A DNA stretch of 7,700 nucleotides from Spirochaetaceae bacterium (GTDB lineage Bacteria > Spirochaetota > Spirochaetia > Treponematales > Breznakiellaceae), in assembly GCA_031290205.1 (NCBI GenBank), contig JAITNZ010000151.1, forward strand, positions 1-7,700, in the 5' to 3' direction. A program made the position numbers and the translations under genes. The notes beneath the pieces were generated by a model. The model had not been told where the DNA came from. It was given only the letters and a program-made list of their open reading frames with translations, and did no database searches. Positions 1 through 5,275 of the stretch are shown here, piece after piece; position 1 is the stretch's first letter; each line of letters starts with the position of its first letter.

Positions 1-387
1 ATCATCGGGGAGCGGATATATATTATAATTGAGTTTTGCGTTGTGAACCACGGCATATTGAGAAAACGCCCCGGCCATATCGCTATCCCAGGGGTCCAAC
101 ACGGCAGTAGTGGGATTTACCCATACGCGCGATCCTTTTTTTATGTCAATGACATTTTCCCCGGTTTTATGTATTATACCAGCCATTTCATGTCCAAACT
201 CCTTATTCGGGAATATGCCTGAAGCCATTGTTCCATATAAATACGCGCCTACATCCGACCCGCATATGCCCGAACGGATATTTTGCACGACGACGTCATC
301 CGGCCCGCACACCGGGATATCCCGTTCCAGAAGGGCGATGTCTTTGATGCCCTTGTAAATGAGCGCCGTCATTGTTTTGTTTTCCAT
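1..387 (-). CDS. Zinc-dependent medium-chain alcohol dehydrogenase, N-terminal part (cut by window edge)
   Basis: The first 129 codons are open, reading from the ATG at 387 down to base 1, and the C-terminal Rossmann half lies outside the window. The protein shows the GroES-like catalytic domain of the medium-chain dehydrogenase/reductase superfamily: SGICGSD around residues 44-50 supplies the catalytic zinc cysteine, and EFGHE around 68-72 supplies the histidine/glutamate pair. The usual four-cysteine structural zinc loop that follows is absent; the segment from about residue 93 reads VWVNPTTAVLDPWDSDM without cysteines. The start at 387 has a good ribosome site (AGGGG, 6 bases upstream); a second in-frame ATG at 372 lacks one. 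Family members oxidise alcohols, polyols or threonine with NAD(P)+, but the substrate cannot be read from this fragment. It is divergent from the TetR gene, which probably regulates it. Confidence 0.85.
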   Translation of the reverse strand, partial: MENKTMTALIYKGIKDIALLERDIPVCGPDDVVVQNIRSGICGSDVGAYLYGTMASGIFPNKEFGHEMAGIIHKTGENVIDIKKGSRVWVNPTTAVLDPWDSDMAGAFSQYAVVHNAKLNYNIYPLPDD

Positions 388-412
388 AAGTTTCCCCTAA
401 AAATAATGTTTA

Positions 413-450
413 CTTGCAAGATGTACCACTTGTAAAAGATATTACAAGTG
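413..450. promoter_or_regulatory. Candidate TetR operator (perfect inverted repeat) between the divergent genes
   Basis: CACTTGTAA (427-435) and TTACAAGTG (442-450) form a perfect 9+9 bp inverted repeat around a 6-base spacer. An 8-bp palindrome CTTGCAAG sits just to its left at 413-420. TetR-family dimers usually bind such palindromes in divergent promoters. The position between a dehydrogenase and a TetR gene and the overlap with a promoter-like -35 box fit autoregulation plus control of the dehydrogenase. That the neighbouring protein binds here is inference. Confidence 0.6.
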
Positions 451-459
451 TAATATGAT
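430..459 (+). promoter_or_regulatory. Possible sigma-70-type promoter for the TetR gene
   Basis: TTGTAA (430-435) and TATGAT (454-459) are separated by 18 bases and match the -35 and -10 consensus at 4 and 5 of 6 positions. GATAAT at 460-465 is an alternative -10 box. The -35 box lies inside the left arm of the inverted repeat, so a bound repressor would block it. No promoter for the minus-strand dehydrogenase could be chosen with confidence. Confidence 0.35.
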
Positions 460-528
460 GATAATGCATCTTCAAGTGCTTTTGTTCGTTTTTTCGCAAA
501 AATGAACAGACTAGCACAATCTGTAAAA

Positions 529-559
529 CTTGTTACAAGGGGGTTAAAAATGTTACAAG
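529..559. promoter_or_regulatory. Second candidate operator and half-site near the TetR start
   Basis: CTTGTTACAAG (529-539) is a 5+1+5 palindrome built from the same half-sites as the 427-450 repeat, and another GTTACAAG half-site lies at 552-559 across the proposed ATG. It lies between the putative promoter and the start codon, so binding here could block elongation or add cooperativity. The recurrence of the same half-site is seen directly; its function is inferred. Confidence 0.4.
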
Positions 560-1182
560 AAGCAAACGGGAACAAACAGGTTATAAGGACGCGCTCATGG
601 ATTTTCGAGGCGCTTATGCTGCTTATGGACGCAAAGCCGTATGACAAGATCACCATTTCTGATATTTGCGCGAAGGCGGGCATCGCACGCCCGACATTTT
701 ATCGTAACTACAAGGATAAGGACGATGTTGTATTTGAATGTTTCAGGAAAACATTAACCATCGCAGCGGAAAAAACCACTGAAAAAACAAGTGAAAATAG
801 GCTTATTACACTGAGCTTCAATTTTAACTATATGGTTGAACATCGAAAGGAATTAAAGAAAATATTGTCAAACGCGGAAATTGAAGGACGCGTTTTCTCA
901 CAGCTTCAACGTTTTCCGGAATCTTTAATCAAACAGTATAAGTCCATTCTTAGCGCGGAAGAATATTTGATATGCCGGTATAAAATATGCTATCAGATAG
1001 CCGGCAGTATGCGGGTACTGTTTGACTGGTTTGAAAACGATATGCCCGTTGATAAAGAAAGACTGGTCGAAATGCTTAACGTTATGGCTACCCCCAGAAA
1101 AGTGAAATACCGCAATGTTCCGAGCATTGTGGTGCGTATAAATGAACAGGGCGAGCGCATACTCAAACTCGGGCAAAAATAA
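550..1182 (+). CDS. TetR/AcrR-family transcriptional regulator
   Basis: A 210-residue protein of normal TetR-family length. The N-terminal DNA-binding domain is clear at residues 13-65, with the helix-turn-helix at about 35-54 (ISDICAKAGIARPTFYRNY followed by KDKDDV), the TetR signature. The rest is helical and variable, resembling the TetR-like C-terminal class in which a ligand-binding dimer domain follows. I chose the ATG at 550 because AGGGGG lies 6 bases upstream; an in-frame ATG at 502 would add 16 residues but has no ribosome site and would place an operator-like palindrome inside the gene. It is divergent from the dehydrogenase with inverted repeats between them, so it most likely represses that gene and itself. 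The effector is unknown. The stop is followed within 9 bases by ISAs1-derived sequence, and no terminator hairpin is seen. Confidence 0.88.
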   Translation: MLQEANGNKQVIRTRSWIFEALMLLMDAKPYDKITISDICAKAGIARPTFYRNYKDKDDVVFECFRKTLTIAAEKTTEKTSENRLITLSFNFNYMVEHRKELKKILSNAEIEGRVFSQLQRFPESLIKQYKSILSAEEYLICRYKICYQIAGSMRVLFDWFENDMPVDKERLVEMLNVMATPRKVKYRNVPSIVVRINEQGERILKLGQK

Positions 1183-1190
1183 AACCGATA

Positions 1191-1704
1191 ATGGCGTATT
1201 TCTCTGGAATACCGGATCCGAGGAAGGAGATAAACAGGAAATATCCGTTGCAAGAAGGGAAAAGCGATAACGATATTGGCGCTAATGTCGTTTGCCTGCG
1301 GATGGGAAGACATCGAGCGCTATGGGAAGGCAAAAAAAGAATGGGTGGGGGAAGTTTCTGAAACTGGAACACGGCATGTATCGGCGTGTATTTTGCGCGT
1401 TAAAGCCGATGCTGATAGAAAACTGCTTTATGGAATGGGTTCGCGCGATAAAAAGGAACGTTGACCGTGAAGTCATCGCAATCGACGGGAAGACGGTGCG
1501 CGGCAGTAACAAAAGCGAAAACAGGAGCGAAGACGGGACATCTGGTGAGCGCGTGGGCGACGGCGGACAAATTGGTGTTCGGACAGGTAAAAACGGCGGA
1601 AAAAAGCAACGGGATAACGGCGATACCGACATTGTTGGAGATGATAACGCTGGAAGGCTGTCCAGTTACCATAGACGCGATGGGATGTCAAGAGCGATAT
1701 GCCA
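1191..1704 (+). pseudogene. ISAs1-family transposase remnant (H-repeat type), frameshifted and truncated
   Basis: Stitching three frames together gives the N-terminal two thirds of an ISAs1-type DDE transposase: YFSGIPDPRKEINRKYPLQ (from 1197), then FACGWEDIERYGKAKKEW, then EVIAIDGKTVRGS (the first catalytic aspartate region), HLVSAWA, EKSNGITAIPTLLE and VTIDAMGCQ (the second aspartate region). The frame changes near 1257-1264, near 1345-1351 (one extra G in a G run) and between about 1505 and 1535. A short deletion is suggested at LEHG-MYRRVF, where family members have roughly five more residues. Homology stops at about 1700, exactly where the R1 repeat starts. The C-terminal third with the catalytic glutamate is missing and I do not see it elsewhere in the window. 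It is not functional. Confidence 0.85.
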
Positions 1705-1740
1705 TCCTTCTAGCCGCGCACTTTTCTGTAGGGGGGCGTT
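1701..1740 (+). repeat. R1: 40-bp direct repeat, first copy
   Basis: The 40 bases starting GCCATCCTTCTAGCCGCGC and ending GTAGGGGGGCGTT recur at 1894-1933 with 38 of 40 identical. The copy begins exactly where ISAs1 homology is lost, so it marks an insertion or recombination junction. It is probably a truncated copy of the structured element at 1894-2128, because similarity stops after 40 bases. Confidence 0.75.
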
Positions 1741-1748
1741 AAGTGGGG

Positions 1749-1839
1749 CGATGCGTAGCATCGAAAATTTTGATACACAATTCAGTTGCAATGCCGATCA
1801 AATGATGATTGCAATGCTGAGTGCGCGCCTCGTGTCGGA
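1749..1839 (+). repeat. Dispersed repeat, copy A (91 bp)
   Basis: This segment matches the reverse complement of 6327-6416. The first 25 bases, containing the hairpin CGATGC-GTA-GCATCG and then AAAATTTTGA, differ at one position, and the last 23 bases (starting CTGAGTGCGCGCC) are identical. The middle of about 43 bases is much less similar but has nearly the same length. Conserved ends with a divergent core suggest a small dispersed element, perhaps a MITE or a structured RNA repeat. Its type is not recognised. Confidence 0.75.
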
Positions 1840-1932
1840 TAGGGGGAAGGCTTTCTCGGTCAGCAGCCCGCGCGCAGACGCGCACGAGCTACTGCCATCC
1901 TTCTAGCCGCGCGCTTTTCAGTAGGGGGGCGT

Positions 1933-1953
1933 TGCGGGGGGTTGCCCCCCGCA
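1933..1953. repeat. Perfect 9-bp stem, 3-base loop hairpin
   Basis: TGCGGGGGG (1933-1941) pairs with CCCCCCGCA (1945-1953) around TTG. It is the first of the hairpins in the R2 element and very stable on either strand. Confidence 0.8.
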
Positions 1954-1962
1954 GAGGGCGCA

Positions 1963-1999
1963 CAGGTTCACCTAAAGGTGAACCTGCACTATTGTGCAG
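1963..1999. repeat. Two overlapping hairpins that compete for the same bases
   Basis: CAGGTTCACCT (1963-1973) pairs perfectly with AGGTGAACCTG (1976-1986). CTGCAC (1984-1989) pairs with GTGCAG (1994-1999) around TATT. The two share bases 1984-1986, so the full stems cannot form together. The first alone is an 11+11 bp palindrome with a 2-base centre. Confidence 0.75.
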
Positions 2000-2098
2000 T
2001 GTTGGGGCGTCCTGCGCCACGCCTCTTCGTATGCCGCTGTTAAACGCCCTATCAGGCGCGGCGGCGCGGCGGGGTAGGGCGCAACAACGTGCGCGCGT

Positions 2099-2120
2099 AG
2101 GGGGAGACTTCCCCCTCTTT
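2099..2120 (+). terminator. Terminator-like hairpin at the end of the R2 element
   Basis: AGGGGGA (2099-2105) pairs with TCCCCCT (2110-2116) around GACT and is followed by CTTT. The T tract is short, so termination would be weak at best. It may simply be the last stem of the repeat element. Confidence 0.3.
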
Positions 2121-2129
2121 ACCTACTCT

Positions 2130-2826
2130 CAATTTACCACGAATTTGGAAGTGCACCCCAAGGACAAAGCGGTCCTTGACGAGGACACGATGGTCGTGCA
2201 TGACCATAACAAAGTGAATTACCACAAGGAATATTCATTTGCGAACGCCGAATGCAACGAGCACTTGCTGCGGGATCTGGCAAAGGTACCGCAAAATCTC
2301 GCCCATAAATGGGCGGAAGAACTTGCAAAGCTGCTGACCGACGGCAATGACAGACGGAAAGAACTCACGGCTGCCGGCGCAGCCGCGTTCCCGCCGGACG
2401 AACGCTCCCGGTTCTTCGGTGAATTCGAGCGCATCATGTTCGATGCATACAAACAGAACGACGATGCCGGTACAAAGTATTATGCCGACTACTTGAGAAG
2501 ACATTGATACTCAGGATTCTGGACTACAAGAACGAATAGCTGGAATGGGTGGTGGATTTTTCGCTTCCCTTTACCAATAATCTCAGCGAACGGAGCCTCC
2601 GGGGGGTCAAGTCCAAGATGAAAGCGGCGGGGCAGTTCCAAAATGTGTCGAGCGCTTCATACTATGCGAACATAAATCGTATATGGAGACGTGTTTCAGA
2701 AACGGGGAAAATGTATTCTTTTCCATGCTCCGGCTCTGTCTGGAAAAGCCATTCATCTTAGAGGAAATTCTTCCGCAGCCGCCGCCAACATCAAAATGCA
2801 CGGATGAAACAGCTATGCCTCCATAA
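2130..2826 (+). pseudogene. IS66-family transposase remnant (C-terminal half), frameshifted
   Basis: Three frames together give the C-terminal half of an IS66-type DDE transposase. The first runs to 2507 and contains VVHDHNK (second catalytic aspartate), then FANAECNEHLLRDL and KWAEELAKLL, the typical region after it. A shift near 2495-2500 leads to LILRILDYKNE, an in-frame TAG at 2537-2539, then VDFSLPFTNNLSERSLRGVK with the catalytic glutamate in NNLSER. A second shift near 2670 restores SYMETCFRNGENVFFSMLRL and the end CLEKPFILEEILP, stopping at 2824-2826. The N-terminal half, with the zinc-binding and first-aspartate regions, and the accessory IS66 genes are absent. The left boundary abuts the hairpinned R2 element. 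It is clearly inactive. Confidence 0.88.
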
Positions 2827-2888
2827 AACGGCTGCCGATTTATCTGACTGATTCAGCTCTTCTTCTGTTGGGATTTTTCAGTGACGTA

Positions 2889-2909
2889 TCAGGGGGGCTG
2901 TGAATAGTA
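2889..2909. mobile_element. Possible right end of the IS66 remnant
   Basis: About 70 bases after the transposase stop lies CAGGGGGGCTGTGAATAGTAA. Read from the other strand, the segment ending just after it begins GTTACTATTCACAGCC, which resembles in style the GTAA-type ends of IS66 elements. No matching left end is present in the window because the 5' half is lost, so this is a tentative assignment. Confidence 0.25.
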
Positions 2910-3039
2910 ACCATCGGACGCATTTTCCGCCACTTAGGAAATGCATTATACCTTGTCGGCGAATAGCCGACCCAGCAGCACAAGCGGGGAGGACTTCTCA
3001 GACCCAATTGATTCGAAAAGCCCTCACGCACTTGGGCTG

Positions 3040-3124
3040 TAGGGGGAATTTGCTGACGTAGCTCAAGTGCGGGAATTGCTGAAGGTATTGATGAAAAAGA
3101 GCGTTCCCGCTATACTTCCCCCTA
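3040..3124. repeat. Nested inverted repeat directly upstream of recJ
   Basis: TAGGGGGAA (3040-3048) pairs with TTCCCCCTA (3116-3124), and inside it GCGGGAA (3069-3075) pairs with TTCCCGC (3104-3110). The left half also contains an imperfect direct repeat, GGGAATTTGCTGA (3043-3055) and GGGAATTGCTGA (3071-3082). The outer right arm ends two bases before the GAGG ribosome site of recJ. It may be the footprint of a small mobile element or a regulatory structure; nothing in the sequence decides which. Confidence 0.55.
3088..3116 (+). promoter_or_regulatory. Possible recJ promoter
   Basis: TTGATG (3088-3093) and TATACT (3111-3116) are separated by 17 bases, matching the sigma-70-type consensus at 4 and 5 of 6 positions. 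Transcription would start near 3123, giving a leader of only about ten bases that just includes the GAGG at 3126-3129. The boxes overlap the right side of the nested inverted repeat, so this element may have brought in or rewired the promoter. Confidence 0.4.
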
Positions 3125-3133
3125 TGAGGCTTA

Positions 3134-5275
3134 ATGATGAAATGGAACAAAAAAGATGCGCCGCCGGACTTGGTAAAAGAAATTGCGGCAAAGTATGCCT
3201 GCGACCTCTGCACGGCTTCGATACTGATTAGGCGGGGTGTTACCAGTGCAGAGGACCTGCTCTTCTATCTGGAAGGGGATAAACGCTACCTCCGCAACCC
3301 CTTCGAACTGTCCGGGATGGAGGATGCCGTCGAGCGTATCCTTGCGGCAATCGAAGAGGGCGAAAAAATCCTTATTTTTGGTGACCGCGATTCGGACGGC
3401 GTTACCAGCCTGACTATCGTTACCCATTTTTTGCGGAGTGTCTGTCCGGGCAAGGATGACGATGTTTTCTGGAAGCTGCCCGAATATGATGAGCCCTATG
3501 GGCTGTCGATGGAAGCAGTGGAGTTCGCCGCTGCTCAGTCTGTCAGCCTGATTATCACCGTTGATTGCGGTATCTCGAACTTCGAGGAAATCCGGCGGGC
3601 GAATGACTTGCAAATCGACGTTATCGTAACCGACCACCATAAACCGCAGGAGAAACTCCCCGAAGCCTATGCGATTATCGACCCGAAATTGACGAAAGAG
3701 GGCGAGGAGCCTTATCCGTTTCAGGATCTTGCCGGCTGCGGCGTCGCCTATAAATTGGTTTCCGCCCTCCGTTTTGCGCAGAAGAGCAGCTTTTACAACC
3801 AGCCGCTCTGTCTTTTCAATGCCGCGCCCGCCAACGACGATTCCTACCTCATCGAAATTATCAAAACGCGGAATCTTACGGTGATCGACCGCTTGAGCGA
3901 GGTGATTGTGCCCGGTGCGGTGAAAATCGCCGGCACGCGGCTTCCCCGCTTTCTCGAAGGGCAGCAGATTTGCGTCTTTGACGAAGCGGCGCAAAAAAAG
4001 CTCTGCGAAAAGATTTTCGGGCGCTCTGTCGAATTTGCGATGCTCGACCTCGCGCCGCTCATCGCCTGCGAAATTCCGCAGACGCGGGGGAAGAGCCTCC
4101 TCCGCCTGAAAGATATTTCGCGTATCGCCCTCTATACGTCGAAGCCGCTGAGCGAAGCCGACGTGCTCTTCAATCTTTTCGTGTCGTTCGCCCATAAAAA
4201 AGAAAAATTATCGAGTCCGGATGACGATGACGACCTTCAGCTTGCCGCAATCGGCACGATAGCCGACCTGATGCCGCTCCAGGATGAAAACCGCATCATC
4301 GTGAAGGCGGGCATTTCCGCGCTCCTTAGAAAGCCGCGTGCCGGCATATCCGATTTGCTTTACAAATTTAACCTGAACGCGCCGAAACTCAGCTCGACGG
4401 ATATTTCCTGGCAATTGACGCCGGTTATCAACTCCGCAGGGCGACTGGGTGAGGCGGGCACGCCGGTTAAATTATTGCTGGCAAGCGACAAAATCGAGCG
4501 GGATAAGCTCGTAAACCGGATAAAAGGCTTGAACGACCAGCGGCGGGAGCTGGCGGACAAGACATGGGAGCTCGTGCAGCCCCGCGCAGAAGAGCAGAAA
4601 AACCGTTTCAACGGCAATCTGGCGTTTGCCTCGGGCGATGATATTAAGCGGGGCGTTACCGGCGTGATGGCAAACCGCTTGACCAACAAATACAAGGTGC
4701 CGTCGCTAATACTCTCTTACAACAATGATGTGGCGACCGGCTCGATGCGTTCAGTGCGCGGCTATGATTTGCAGGGCGTCCTCGAAATGGGGCGCGACCT
4801 CTTCATCGATTCGGGCGGGCACAATTATGCGGTGGGCTTTAGCCTGCAAAAAGAAAATGTCGACGAATTCCTGTCCCGCCTAAAAACATTTTCGCAGTCG
4901 ATAGAACTGAACGAAGAATCGGATGTCATCGAGGTAGATGCCGAGCTGCCGCTGGAGTATTTTACGCCGGAAATCCTCAAAGTAATCGACCGACTCGAGC
5001 CGTTCGGCAAAGGCAACCGGGAGATCAATTTTCTAGCGCGCTCGCTTAAAATTAGCGACATCAATTTTATCGGCAGAGTAGAAGCAAAGCATGCGAAGCT
5101 CCAACTGGACACGGGAAAGTATAAATGGCCCGCGCTCTACTGGGGCGCCGCAGACAAGATAAGCGAAGGTTTCAAAGTCGGCGACATGGTCAACGCCATC
5201 TTCGCCGCCCGCCGCAACTTTTTCAACGGCATGGAAACCACGCAGTTGATTATCATCGATATTGAGGGCGCCTAA
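3134..5275 (+). CDS. recJ: Single-stranded-DNA-specific exonuclease RecJ with an inserted domain
   Basis: RecJ degrades single-stranded DNA 5' to 3' in recombination and repair in the cytoplasm. The DHH motifs are all present: GDRDSDG (D84, D86, D88), TVDCG (D144), VTDHH (D167-H169), GCGVAYKL (201-208), GTIAD (D378) and NSAGRLG (433-439). The DHHA1 domain follows with RGVTGVMANRL and SGGHNYAVGFS (560-570), and an OB-like C-terminal part ends the protein. At 713 residues it is longer than E. coli RecJ (577), mainly because of an insert at about 221-357 between GCGVAYKL and GTIAD. That insert has the look of an inactive DnaQ-type exonuclease domain. GAGG at 3126-3129 fits the ATG at 3137 (7 bases) better than 3134 (4 bases), so the true start may be one codon later. 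The stop overlaps the next gene by one base. Confidence 0.95.
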   Translation: MMKWNKKDAPPDLVKEIAAKYACDLCTASILIRRGVTSAEDLLFYLEGDKRYLRNPFELSGMEDAVERILAAIEEGEKILIFGDRDSDGVTSLTIVTHFLRSVCPGKDDDVFWKLPEYDEPYGLSMEAVEFAAAQSVSLIITVDCGISNFEEIRRANDLQIDVIVTDHHKPQEKLPEAYAIIDPKLTKEGEEPYPFQDLAGCGVAYKLVSALRFAQKSSFYNQPLCLFNAAPANDDSYLIEIIKTRNLTVIDRLSEVIVPGAVKIAGTRLPRFLEGQQICVFDEAAQKKLCEKIFGRSVEFAMLDLAPLIACEIPQTRGKSLLRLKDISRIALYTSKPLSEADVLFNLFVSFAHKKEKLSSPDDDDDLQLAAIGTIADLMPLQDENRIIVKAGISALLRKPRAGISDLLYKFNLNAPKLSSTDISWQLTPVINSAGRLGEAGTPVKLLLASDKIERDKLVNRIKGLNDQRRELADKTWELVQPRAEEQKNRFNGNLAFASGDDIKRGVTGVMANRLTNKYKVPSLILSYNNDVATGSMRSVRGYDLQGVLEMGRDLFIDSGGHNYAVGFSLQKENVDEFLSRLKTFSQSIELNEESDVIEVDAELPLEYFTPEILKVIDRLEPFGKGNREINFLARSLKISDINFIGRVEAKHAKLQLDTGKYKWPALYWGAADKISEGFKVGDMVNAIFAARRNFFNGMETTQLIIIDIEGA
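3794..4204 (+). other. Inserted DnaQ-like (probably inactive) domain within RecJ
   Basis: Residues about 221-357 of RecJ interrupt the DHH domain. The pattern follows a DEDD exonuclease: QPLCLFNAAP at 223-232 lies where FDxET would be, then YLIEI (238-242), IDRLSEVIVPG (251-261), FLEGQQICVFDEAAQKKL (273-290), MLDLAPLI (303-310), LLRLKDISRIAL (322-333) and SEADVLFNLFVSF (340-352). The first acidic pair appears replaced (N229 and A231) and the FD of the third motif is not conserved, so it would be catalytically dead. This rests on pattern reading by eye, not on an alignment score. Confidence 0.5.

Larger units (their letters stand above)
1894..2128 (+). repeat. R2: GC-rich hairpinned element containing the second 40-bp repeat
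   Basis: It opens with the second copy of the 40-bp repeat (1894-1933) and then carries a chain of inverted repeats: 1933-1953 (9-bp stem), 1963-1986 (11-bp stem), 1984-1999 (6-bp stem), 2045-2051 with 2075-2081 (7-bp stem) and 2099-2116 (7-bp stem). The ends are not exact. The left end is set by the repeat; the right end is where IS66-type coding sequence resumes, near 2130. One frame is open right through it, but the predicted peptide is arginine/alanine-rich and unlike a protein. It is probably a non-coding dispersed element that landed in or beside the IS66 copy; I do not recognise its family. Confidence 0.55.
2827..3133. other. Non-coding spacer between the IS66 remnant and recJ
   Basis: About 300 bases without a supportable gene. 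It contains the possible IS66 end, a hairpin GTCGGC-GAATA-GCCGAC at 2955-2971, an inverted repeat CGCACTTG/CAAGTGCG (3027-3034 with 3064-3071), and the nested inverted repeats and promoter-like boxes just upstream of recJ. Short reading frames here show no family resemblance. Confidence 0.6.

Noticed and set aside
502..549. Upstream ATG at 502 as the TetR start
   Set aside because: There is no ribosome site before 502, whereas 550 has AGGGGG at the right distance; the extra residues are also unlike TetR N-termini.
1749..1839. Template/variable repeat pair of a diversity-generating retroelement
   Set aside because: Copies A and B differ in a core between constant ends, which recalls such systems, but the differences are not confined to adenines, there is no reverse transcriptase in the window, and copy B is at the N-terminus of a peptidase in antisense.
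1292..1906. 204-codon open frame over the ISAs1 remnant
   Set aside because: Only the middle matches the transposase; the ends are out-of-frame ISAs1 sequence and repeat DNA. It is covered by the pseudogene call.
1821..2507. 228-codon open frame running from repeat A into the IS66 remnant
   Set aside because: Its first half is the translated hairpin element and only its second half matches IS66. It is an accidental fusion of repeat and transposase remnant, not a gene.
2840..3031. 63-codon minus-strand frame in the spacer
   Set aside because: It spans the possible IS66 end and unrelated sequence, shows no family resemblance and has no supporting start context.
3131..4195. 354-codon open frame on the minus strand opposite recJ
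   Set aside because: It lies entirely within the recJ coding region, its protein has no recognisable motif and is rich in the residues expected from the reverse strand of a coding gene. No ribosome site or neighbour supports it.
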